From: Burkholderiales bacterium
Lineage (GTDB): Bacteria; Pseudomonadota; Gammaproteobacteria; Burkholderiales; Burkholderiaceae_F
NCBI GenBank assembly: GCA_021205255.1
Contig: JAJPXW010000321.1
Coordinates: forward strand, 1 to 5,243
Length of the DNA: 5,243 nucleotides
Direction: 5' to 3'
Every line of letters begins with the position of its first letter. The stretch's first letter is position 1. Below are positions 1-4,994 of this stretch, piece by piece. A program made the position numbers and the translations under genes. Below the pieces are notes generated by a model. The model saw only the letters and a program-made list of their open reading frames with translations. It did not search any database and was not told the DNA's origin.

Positions 1-253
1 AATTTAAACCATTTTTTCCAAAGATACCAATAATCCAAAGACCTTTTATCGTAATCTTCGGCTTTCACGAAGAATCAGGATCAGACATAATAGTCAATTC
101 ACTTTCCCTAACGCCACATACTATATAATTTTTATGTTCGATTCGCATCGGAAGCCAACTGTAGTATCTGTTACTTCTGGTCAAAACATCTCTTCCACTC
201 CCAACTCAACAAGTCGATAACAATAACGGTGCAATTAGAATTAGGAGTTTTCG
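1..253. other. Gene-free left flank with possible decayed divergent gene
   Basis: No + strand gene is supported here. A + frame stays open from about base 8 to 219, but it has no usable start with a ribosome binding site and its residue mix is not gene-like. On the - strand, a hydrophobic leader ending in Cys then a stop (259 to 206) is followed in the same frame by 46 open codons (205 to 68). A different - frame is open from 74 to the left edge. None is recognisable. In many gamma- and betaproteobacteria a small lipoprotein gene (lptM/lppL) and lysA or dapF lie divergent from cyaY, so this could be the decayed remains of such a neighbour. That is inference. Confidence 0.4.
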
Positions 254-259
254 ATGCAT
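206..259 (-). pseudogene. Truncated lipoprotein leader (LptM/LppL-like remnant)
   Basis: Read on the - strand, ATG at 259-257 starts a 17-residue peptide, MHRKLLILIAPLLLSTC, followed at once by TGA (208-206). It has the shape of a lipoprotein signal peptide: basic n-region, hydrophobic core, then a lipobox-like L-S-T-C. Thr just before the Cys is not standard (Ala, Gly or Ser expected), and no mature protein follows. The position, back to back with cyaY, is where the small lipoprotein LptM/LppL is found in many proteobacteria, but the expected Gly-x-Lys-Gly-Pro-Leu after the Cys is not seen in any frame. Only 14 bases separate this start from the cyaY start, leaving no room for divergent promoters. 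It is best read as a remnant; chance hydrophobicity in AT-rich DNA is the main alternative. Confidence 0.3.
214..241 (+). promoter_or_regulatory. Candidate sigma70 promoter for cyaY-folP-glmM
   Basis: TCGATA (214-219, four of six matches to TTGACA) is separated by 16 bases from TAGAAT (236-241, five of six matches to TATAAT). Transcription would begin near 248, giving a short leader of about 26 bases before cyaY. In that case the TTAGGAG at 241-247 would lie at or before the transcript start and could not act as a ribosome binding site. A perfect TATAAT at 124-129 is an alternative -10 element, but I see no good -35 at the right spacing, and it would give a leader of about 140 bases. Confidence 0.3.
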
Positions 260-277
260 AGCGGTGTTCCAAAATGA
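241..277 (+). promoter_or_regulatory. Possible leader mini-ORF coupled to cyaY
   Basis: AGGAG (243-247) lies 6 bases before an ATG at 254, which opens a seven-codon frame (M-H-S-G-V-P-K). Its TGA stop (275-277) overlaps the cyaY start as ATGA. cyaY itself has no recognisable Shine-Dalgarno sequence next to its ATG, so delivery of ribosomes by this leader would explain its translation. The same layout appears before the acyltransferase at 4954-4994. It is only possible if the transcript starts upstream of 241, which conflicts with the promoter candidate at 214-241. Chance is a real alternative for so short a frame. Confidence 0.3.
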
Positions 278-567
278 CAGAAAATGAATTTTTATCTCTT
301 GCGGAAGAAACTTTCGAAGAGATTGAAGAAAAGATAGAGAAGGCTTCTCCGGATTGCGATTGCCTCCGAGAAGGTAACGTTCTAACGATAGAAACTCCCG
401 AAGAAAAGTCTCTAGTTCTAAATATCCAATCCTCCACACAAGAAATCTGGTTGGCCTCGCCTGCCGGTGGAAGCCGCTATGGCTATAAAGATAAGCACTG
501 GATTAATTCCAAGACAGATTCCGAATTAATGGAAGATGTTTTAAGTCAGATAGGTGGCACTAAATGA
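274..567 (+). CDS. cyaY: Iron-sulfur cluster assembly protein CyaY (bacterial frataxin)
   Basis: This 97-residue cytosolic protein is slightly shorter than E. coli CyaY (106 aa). Frataxins bind iron and the cysteine desulfurase IscS and tune iron-sulfur cluster assembly. The first helix (about residues 3-24) is very acidic, with nine Glu between positions 11 and 22 counting nearby turns, matching the family's iron-binding acidic ridge. The sheet follows: NVLTIE (35-40), SLVLNIQ (46-52) and the diagnostic EIWLASPAGGSRYGY (57-71), with Trp59, Gly65-Gly66 and Trp76 conserved. A Cys28-Asp-Cys30 pair sits at the end of the first helix, more cysteine than is usual there. The chosen ATG gives the standard N-terminus (T-E-N-E-F-L-x-L-A). 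There is no good Shine-Dalgarno sequence at this start; a leader mini-ORF overlaps it. Its stop overlaps the folP start, so it is cotranscribed with folP, whereas cyaY is commonly a stand-alone gene. Confidence 0.93.
   Translation: MTENEFLSLAEETFEEIEEKIEKASPDCDCLREGNVLTIETPEEKSLVLNIQSSTQEIWLASPAGGSRYGYKDKHWINSKTDSELMEDVLSQIGGTK
552..563 (+). promoter_or_regulatory. folP ribosome binding site
   Basis: AGGTGG (552-557) lies inside the cyaY 3' end, 6 bases before the folP ATG at 564. Together with the ATGA overlap, this supports the chosen folP start and translational coupling to cyaY. Confidence 0.6.
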
Positions 568-1412
568 AGGCCGCAAAGCTTTGGCAATGCGGCCGCTTTC
601 AACTTAATTTAGATCGCCCACTGATCATGGGAGTTGTTAATGTTACGGTGGATTCTTTCAGCGATGGAGGAGACTTCCTTAGAACCACAGATGCTATCGC
701 CCATGGTAAGCACATGATTGAAGAGGGTGCCGACATTATTGACATTGGTGGCCAATCCACTCGACCAGGTGCTCAAGAAGTTTCCCAGGAAGAAGAGCTT
801 TCAAGAGTTCTTCCGGTAATTGAGAGCTTGAAATCAGAAGGCGTCCCTATTTCTTGCGATACCTTTCTTCCTAAAGTCATGGTGCAAGCAGTGCATCATG
901 GCGCATCCATTATTAACGACATCAAAGCATTTTCTGAAAAGGGAGCTGTAGAAGCTATCTCTAAACTAGATTGCGGATTATGCGCAATGCATATGCAAGG
1001 TACTCCTCAAACCATGCAAATAAATCCACAATATAGTGATGTCGTTGTTGAAGTAAAAGATTTCCTTCTTAAAAGGACTAAGACATTAGAAGACGCAGGT
1101 ATTCAACAAGATAGAATATGTCTAGATCCAGGTTTTGGCTTTGGTAAAACTGTTTCGCAAAATTTTGAACTTTTAGCAAAAGCCCAAGAATTTGTGCAAT
1201 TGGGATATCCAATTCTCTATGGAATGAGCAGAAAGTCTAGCCTTGGAACAGTAACAGGAATCAATACACCGAAGGACCGTTTGATTGCTTCTGTTACTGC
1301 CCATCTTTTGGCAGTCCTACAAGGAGTACAAATTGTGAGAGTTCATGACGTAAAAGCTACTAGAGAAGCTTTCACAATACTTGAGGCAACTAGGCATTAC
1401 GAGGAGTTGTAA
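564..1412 (+). CDS. folP: Dihydropteroate synthase FolP
   Basis: A full-length 282-residue TIM-barrel enzyme that joins 6-hydroxymethyl-7,8-dihydropterin diphosphate to p-aminobenzoate to give dihydropteroate in folate synthesis; it is the sulfonamide target. Visible motifs: MGVVNVTVDSFSDGG (22-36, loop 1), DIGGQSTRPG (60-69, loop 2), SCDTFLP (97-103), IND (117-119), MHMQG (142-146), DPGFGFGK (188-195), MSRKS (221-225) and VRVHDV (258-263). The catalytic and pterin-site residues Asn26, Asp60, Asp99, Asn118, Asp188, Lys224, Arg259 and His261 are present, so activity is expected. Odd residues: Val29 replaces the near-universal Pro of NVTPDSF, Gln64 replaces Glu of GGES, and FL replaces SK/YK in DTSKP. 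The gene starts within the cyaY stop (ATGA) and abuts glmM; the folP-glmM pair is classical in proteobacteria. DCGLCAMHMQG and the VPIS(x)DT(F) stretch resemble betaproteobacterial enzymes. Confidence 0.97.
   Translation: MKAAKLWQCGRFQLNLDRPLIMGVVNVTVDSFSDGGDFLRTTDAIAHGKHMIEEGADIIDIGGQSTRPGAQEVSQEEELSRVLPVIESLKSEGVPISCDTFLPKVMVQAVHHGASIINDIKAFSEKGAVEAISKLDCGLCAMHMQGTPQTMQINPQYSDVVVEVKDFLLKRTKTLEDAGIQQDRICLDPGFGFGKTVSQNFELLAKAQEFVQLGYPILYGMSRKSSLGTVTGINTPKDRLIASVTAHLLAVLQGVQIVRVHDVKATREAFTILEATRHYEEL
1401..1412 (+). promoter_or_regulatory. glmM ribosome binding site within folP end
   Basis: GAGGAG (1401-1406) encodes the last Glu-Glu of FolP and also sits 6 bases before the glmM ATG. The folP TAA (1410-1412) touches that ATG directly, so terminating ribosomes stop on the glmM start. 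Confidence 0.65.
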
Positions 1413-2750
1413 ATGACACGCAAATACTTTGGAACAGATGGAGTTAGAGGGACGGTTGGAAAAAATCCAATAAGACCTGAATTCGCTCTTCTACTTGCTC
1501 AGTCTGCTGGAAGAGTCCTAAAGAACCAAAGCCCAAGCGGTAAAGCAGGAGTGTTTATCGGTAAAGATACTCGTGTTTCCGGCTATATGCTGGAATCTGC
1601 CATGCAAGCTGGATTTCTAAGTGCTGGAGTTGATGTAATGCTTGGTGGACCTCTGCCTACTCCAGCAGTGGCCTATCTGACAAGGACGCAACGGTTGGAT
1701 ACAGGAGTTGTCATCTCTGCCTCCCATAACCCTTTCTACGATAACGGTATTAAATTCTTCTCTAGTCAGGGCACAAAGTTTCCTGATGAGCTAGAACAAG
1801 AAATTGAAGCGGAAATGGATAAAGGCTATTTCTGCGTGGAAAGTACCTTTTTAGGGAAAGCAACACGTCTTGACGATGCTTCTGGCAGATATGTGGAATT
1901 TTGCAAAAGCACTTTCCCTAATGACATGACTCTTAGAGGGCTAGATATCTATGTCGATGCTGCCAATGGAGCAGCCTACCATATTGCTCCAGATGTCTAC
2001 CACGAGCTTGGTGCGAACGTTGTGCCAGACGGTAATACACCTGATGGATTCAATATCAATGAAGGTATTGGCGCTACACATACCGATGACTTACCAGAAA
2101 GAGTTAGGGCTGCTGACTGCGACCTTGGCATAGCTTTGGACGGAGATGCCGATAGAGTCATCATGGCTGACCGTAACCGAATCTACACTGGCGACTTGCT
2201 GATGCTTCTTATTGCTCGTGATCGGCTCGCACGCAAGAAAGTACTAACAGGTGTTGTAGGAACCTTAATGACTAACTTTTCAGTCGAAAAGAAATTCTGG
2301 GAAGCTGGTCTTGACTTCTATAGAGCGAACGTTGGCGACCGGTACGTCCTGCAACTAATGAAAGAAAAAGGACTCATCCTTGGTGGAGAAAACTCTGGTC
2401 ATATTATCGTTCTTGATAAGCAGACGACAGGAGACGGTATAGTTTCGAGCCTTCAAGTGCTAGCCGTCATGATTAGAACCGGAAAGACATTAGAAGAGCT
2501 TCTGTCAGACGTGAAGATGGCTCCGCAAGTCCTCATCAATAGAAAGTTCAAAGCTGGCTACGACTGGAAAGAGGATAAAAAGCTACAAGAAAAGCTTCAG
2601 CAGGCTTCTGCATCTATAGATGAAAAAGGAAGAGTCTTAGTCAGAGCATCTGGAACCGAACCAGTTATCCGCGTTATGGTCGAACACGAAAACCAAAATG
2701 AGGCTACAAGGATCGCAAATGAGATTGCGGAAATGATTCCTTGCCAATAA
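1413..2750 (+). CDS. glmM: Phosphoglucosamine mutase GlmM
   Basis: A 445-residue cytosolic enzyme, the normal family length, converting glucosamine-6-phosphate to glucosamine-1-phosphate on the way to UDP-GlcNAc for peptidoglycan and LPS. The four mutase domains are complete. KYFGTDGVRG (4-13) opens the protein. The phosphoserine loop ISASHNPFYDNGIKFF (101-116) has Ser104 equivalent to E. coli Ser102. The metal loop DGDADR is at 243-248, the sugar-binding GGENSGH at 324-330, and the phosphate-binding RASGTEP at 411-417. No key residue is missing. The start is fixed by the folP stop and the GAGGAG site. It shares a reading frame with folP, separated by one TAA. In Burkholderia-type genomes the pst phosphate-transport genes follow glmM; here phoB follows after 64 bases. 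I see no convincing terminator after glmM, so readthrough into phoB is possible. Confidence 0.98.
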   Translation: MTRKYFGTDGVRGTVGKNPIRPEFALLLAQSAGRVLKNQSPSGKAGVFIGKDTRVSGYMLESAMQAGFLSAGVDVMLGGPLPTPAVAYLTRTQRLDTGVVISASHNPFYDNGIKFFSSQGTKFPDELEQEIEAEMDKGYFCVESTFLGKATRLDDASGRYVEFCKSTFPNDMTLRGLDIYVDAANGAAYHIAPDVYHELGANVVPDGNTPDGFNINEGIGATHTDDLPERVRAADCDLGIALDGDADRVIMADRNRIYTGDLLMLLIARDRLARKKVLTGVVGTLMTNFSVEKKFWEAGLDFYRANVGDRYVLQLMKEKGLILGGENSGHIIVLDKQTTGDGIVSSLQVLAVMIRTGKTLEELLSDVKMAPQVLINRKFKAGYDWKEDKKLQEKLQQASASIDEKGRVLVRASGTEPVIRVMVEHENQNEATRIANEIAEMIPCQ

Positions 2751-2814
2751 TTTGTAATCGTGCTGTCAAAATTGCTATTTATCCTATTAGGAACGAAATA
2801 GTTGCTTAACGTCA
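2751..2814 (+). promoter_or_regulatory. glmM-phoB gap with possible weak phoB promoter
   Basis: This 64-base spacer has no clear hairpin terminator. TTGTAA (2752-2757, four of six matches to the -35 consensus) is 18 bases from TATTTA (2776-2781, three of six to the -10 consensus), a weak promoter candidate. CTGTCAA (2763-2769) matches one half of a Pho box, but no second half is found 11 bases on. No Shine-Dalgarno sequence sits at the usual distance from the phoB ATG: TTAGGA at 2787-2792 is 22 bases away. Confidence 0.2.
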
Positions 2815-3516
2815 ATGGGCCTTTCCGTATTAATAGTCGAAGACGAACCAGCCATTCTGGAACTAATTGCTTTCACTTGCCAATCTTCTGGCATTGATGT
2901 GTCCCGAGCCGCCAATGTAGCGGAGGCTAAAAAATGCCTAGAGCACAAAGAACCAGACTTGATACTTCTTGATTGGATGTTGCCAGACCGTCCTGGCATA
3001 GATTGGTTACGTGAGCTTCGCAAGGATGAGTATTTTCACGATGTTCCAGTCATCATGCTGACTGCAAGAGGTCTGGAAGAAGACAAAGTTGCAGGATTAA
3101 ACAATGGAGCCGATGACTACATTGTTAAACCCTTTTCTCCTAAAGAGCTCGTAGCTAGGATTAAAGCGGTAGTTAGGCGCCATGGTGATGGTGAGGAAAA
3201 TGTCTTGACCTGCGGTCCATTAAAAATGGACAAGAACAAGTTTGAAGTCACTGTTGATAAAAAGGTTCTAAAGCTAAGCGTGGTTGAATTCAACTTATTG
3301 AGCCTGTTTGCTCAGCATCCAGGCAGAGTTTATTCACGTCAGCAAATTATCGATAAAGTTTGGGGCTACGATTCTTCAATTGACGAGAGAACTATTGATG
3401 TCCATATGCTTCGGTTACGTAAGCATCTAGCCTCTACTTCAATGAAAGATTTTATTGAGACTATCCGTGGTCTTGGATACAAAGGAGTAAAACCACTAGT
3501 TACGGCCTCACTGTAG
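2815..3516 (+). CDS. phoB: Phosphate regulon response regulator PhoB
   Basis: A 233-residue OmpR/PhoB-family transcription factor, close to E. coli PhoB (229 aa). The receiver domain (about 3-122) has the acidic pair Glu9-Asp10, phosphoacceptor Asp53 in LLDWMLPDRPG (a PhoB-type signature), Thr83 in MLTARG, and Tyr102 and Lys105 in DDYIVKPFSPKELVARIKAV (101-120), which is almost identical to E. coli PhoB. The C-terminal winged helix (about 133-228) includes RVYSRQQIIDKVWG and the recognition helix ERTIDVHMLRLRKHL. One basic recognition-helix residue of E. coli (RRLRK) is Leu here, a change that may be common. When phosphorylated by PhoR it should bind Pho boxes and activate phosphate-scavenging genes. 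Start choice follows the family N-terminus, although no good ribosome binding site precedes it. phoR follows after 9 bases in the same frame. Confidence 0.95.
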   Translation: MGLSVLIVEDEPAILELIAFTCQSSGIDVSRAANVAEAKKCLEHKEPDLILLDWMLPDRPGIDWLRELRKDEYFHDVPVIMLTARGLEEDKVAGLNNGADDYIVKPFSPKELVARIKAVVRRHGDGEENVLTCGPLKMDKNKFEVTVDKKVLKLSVVEFNLLSLFAQHPGRVYSRQQIIDKVWGYDSSIDERTIDVHMLRLRKHLASTSMKDFIETIRGLGYKGVKPLVTASL

Positions 3517-3525
3517 AGAAGACGA

Positions 3526-4656
3526 ATGAAAGTTGCTAAGAATCCCAAACGAACTACACGTAAAAAAGATCTTCATGTTAAGCAACTCAAGCACCAAGAC
3601 AAGAAGCAAATAGACAAATTACAGAAAAAGACCGAAAAGGCTGAGGCTAAGGAGCTCCGTTTCAAACAGACCTTAGGAGCTCTTCCAGACGGGGTTGTGT
3701 TGCTTCTTAAAAATTGGGAAATCCAGTGGCTCAATCCTATTGCACAAAAAGATCTTGGAATTGATCCGAACTCAGCAATTGGACAAAACATCACAGCTAT
3801 TGAAATCAATCCCGAGCTTATAGAGTTCATTAAAGCTGGAGATTTCACCAAGACTCTTCAGATAACTACAAAGACAAGAAAAATATTAGAAGCGAGAATT
3901 ATTAGCTCTGGTACTAAATATTGGGTACTAGTTACTCGTGATATTACTGAACACGAAAGAGCGGATGCTTTCAGACGAGACTTCGTATCAAATGTCTCCC
4001 ATGAACTAAGAACTCCGCTAACCGTTATAAAGGGATTTCTTGAACTACTGCAAAATAGCCCTCACACTGAAGAAGAAAAGCTGCATTACACGTTAATGGC
4101 AGAACAAGTCCAGAGGATGTCAACGCTTGTGGACGATTTGCTAACTCTTGGCAAATTAGAAGAACGTCTTACCTCACCGAACCTAGATGAAATTCTCTTA
4201 CTACCACTACTAGAACATGCTGCCGAAGAGGGGAGGATGATTTCCAATGGTCAACATACCATAGTAGTTGAAGGCGACAAGAATTTAACTCTCTTAGGAA
4301 GCAATAGGGAGATTATGAGCGCCGTCGTCAACTTAGTTACCAATGCAGTTCGATATACGCCAAACGGTGGTTCTATTTTGATTTCATGCAGGAAAACCCA
4401 AGAAGGAGCTTTTATTTCCGTAAAGGATAATGGTATTGGAATTGCTCCAGCAGATGTGCCTAGAGTAACAGAAAGGTTTTATCGAGTCGATAAGTCAAGA
4501 AGTAGAGGCACAGGAGGGACTGGATTAGGTCTTGCCATTGTTAAGCATGTAATTTTCAGGCATCAAGGGCAGCTTGAAATTCACTCAGAACTTGGTAAAG
4601 GCTCAGATTTCAGGATAATTTTTCCAAAGTCTAGGATTACTCATCCTAAACCGTAA
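3526..4656 (+). CDS. phoR: PhoR-type sensor histidine kinase lacking membrane anchor
   Basis: This 376-residue kinase is the partner of PhoB. Residues 1-45 are Lys-rich and heptad-like (about 15-45), probably a coiled coil. A PAS domain follows (about 46-130; LPDGVVLL at 53-60, as in E. coli PhoR), then RDITEHERADAFRRDF (138-153) and the dimerisation helix with phosphoacceptor His159 in NVSHELRTPLTV (156-167). The ATPase domain has the N box NLVTNAVRYTPNGG (269-282), DNGIGI (301-306), FYRVDKSRSR (318-327) and GTGLGLAIV (331-339). All catalytic motifs are intact. PhoR proteins normally begin with one or two transmembrane helices; none is present here. An in-frame stop (the phoB TAG, 3514-3516) sits just before this ATG, so no membrane segment can be gained by extension. 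The kinase is predicted to be soluble. The only ribosome binding site candidate is GAGAAG (3516-3521). Confidence 0.9.
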   Translation: MKVAKNPKRTTRKKDLHVKQLKHQDKKQIDKLQKKTEKAEAKELRFKQTLGALPDGVVLLLKNWEIQWLNPIAQKDLGIDPNSAIGQNITAIEINPELIEFIKAGDFTKTLQITTKTRKILEARIISSGTKYWVLVTRDITEHERADAFRRDFVSNVSHELRTPLTVIKGFLELLQNSPHTEEEKLHYTLMAEQVQRMSTLVDDLLTLGKLEERLTSPNLDEILLLPLLEHAAEEGRMISNGQHTIVVEGDKNLTLLGSNREIMSAVVNLVTNAVRYTPNGGSILISCRKTQEGAFISVKDNGIGIAPADVPRVTERFYRVDKSRSRGTGGTGLGLAIVKHVIFRHQGQLEIHSELGKGSDFRIIFPKSRITHPKP

Positions 4657-4667
4657 AAGATAATCCT
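4633..4667 (+). repeat. 7-bp inverted repeat spanning the phoR stop
   Basis: AGGATTA (4633-4639) and TAATCCT (4661-4667) are perfect complements around a 21-base loop that contains the phoR TAA. The stem is AT-rich, the loop is long and no T-run follows, so this is a poor candidate for an intrinsic terminator. I list it because nothing better follows phoR directly. Confidence 0.2.
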
Positions 4668-4826
4668 TACAATGCTGAAAGCAGTCTCCTCCTTAAGCGA
4701 TAATGACAAAATTAGCCTGTTGCCATGTGCACGGGACCTTTATCCAAAGCCAAATCAAACCTAACTTATAAAAATGATAAAAAGAATAGGCCAAAACAGC
4801 TCTCTAGTAATCAATATAGAAACCAA

Positions 4827-4910
4827 ATGCAGAGAAAAGCTAAAGTAAGCATTCCCAGAGATGCAAACCACATATGTGGCGAGAAAGATAGCATAGCTTT
4901 TAGCCTGCAT
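4827..4910. repeat. Imperfect 14-bp inverted repeat (84-base unit)
   Basis: ATGCAG (4827-4832) pairs with CTGCAT (4905-4910), and AAAAGCTA (4835-4842) pairs with TAGCTTTT (4894-4901). Only a small internal loop, AG against AGC, breaks the stem. The 51-base loop holds the palindrome CCACATATGTGG (4868-4879). The ends could be read as terminal repeats of a tiny mobile element, but the flanks show no target-site duplication (ACCAA before, CTCTT after). An RNA or regulatory structure upstream of the acyltransferase is equally possible. Confidence 0.4.
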
Positions 4911-4914
4911 CTCT
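4857..4914. repeat. 9-bp perfect inverted repeat with internal palindrome
   Basis: AGAGATGCA (4857-4865) and TGCATCTCT (4906-4914) are perfect complements around a 40-base loop that contains CCACATATGTGG. The right arm shares TGCAT (4906-4910) with the larger imperfect repeat that starts at 4827, so the two stems cannot form at once. A short TTTT (4914-4917) overlaps the end of the stem, but the stem is not GC-rich enough to call a terminator. Confidence 0.4.
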
Positions 4915-4953
4915 TTTCCACCAATTAAAACAGTTGTTAAGACGTTAGCTATG

Positions 4954-4994
4954 TTAGGAATTCCATGCATATAGAAACAAGGAATCTTAGATGA
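4954..4994 (+). promoter_or_regulatory. Possible leader mini-ORF coupled to the acyltransferase
   Basis: AGGA (4956-4959) lies 5 bases before an ATG at 4965 that opens a nine-codon frame (M-H-I-E-T-R-N-L-R). Its TGA (4992-4994) overlaps the acyltransferase start as ATGA. The element TTAGGA, a short spacer, then ATGCATA is shared with the mini-ORF ahead of cyaY. Here the main gene also has its own site (AAGGA, 4979-4983), which lies inside the mini-ORF, so translation of the leader could modulate rather than enable initiation. Confidence 0.3.
4979..4990 (+). promoter_or_regulatory. Acyltransferase ribosome binding site
   Basis: AAGGA (4979-4983) is 7 bases before the ATG at 4991. This fixes the start, and the encoded N-terminus reaches the family's first conserved block by residue 19. 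Confidence 0.6.

Larger units (their letters stand above)
4657..4990. other. AT-rich intergenic region without a convincing gene
   Basis: This 334-base stretch separates phoR from the acyltransferase. Open frames exist: + 4672-4764 (30 aa), + 4725-4928 (67 aa, Lys/Asn-rich, no ribosome binding site) and - 4910-4761 (49 aa, hydrophobic, possible GGTGG site). None resembles a family I know. The notable content is secondary structure: overlapping inverted repeats between 4827 and 4914, a 12-bp palindrome (4868-4879) and an 8-bp palindrome GGAATTCC (4957-4964). I find no tRNA-like fold and no clear promoter for the acyltransferase. Confidence 0.5.

Noticed and set aside
17..41. TCCAAAGA repeated at 17-24 and 34-41
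   Set aside because: Two copies of an 8-mer 17 bases apart in AT-rich DNA are too little to call an iteron or operator.
3..88. - strand mini-frame M-S-D-P-D-S-S with a TGA overlapping a GTG (68) that opens a frame to the left edge
   Set aside because: The frame is only about 22 codons inside the window, begins at GTG and lacks a ribosome binding site. The residues (rich in Trp, Lys, Asp, Tyr) look protein-like, but nothing can be identified.
206..208. TGA read as Trp (recoded stop) in the lipoprotein-like frame
   Set aside because: cyaY uses TGA as a proper stop in this window, so there is no sign of an altered genetic code.
171..439. Two longer - strand frames across the start of cyaY
   Set aside because: Most of each is the antisense shadow of cyaY. 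Only the last 17 codons of one (the lipoprotein-like leader) are of interest.
1951..2133. Open frames inside glmM, phoB and phoR in other frames or on the - strand
   Set aside because: They are shadows of strongly supported genes and have no motifs or start signals of their own.
4672..4764. 30-codon + strand frame just after phoR
   Set aside because: No Shine-Dalgarno sequence and no family resemblance. It is too short to support without conservation.
4725..4928. 67-codon + strand open frame between phoR and the acyltransferase
   Set aside because: It has no ribosome binding site before its ATG, a Lys/Asn/Gln-rich composition typical of chance AT-rich frames, and no recognisable motif. It also overlaps the inverted repeats.
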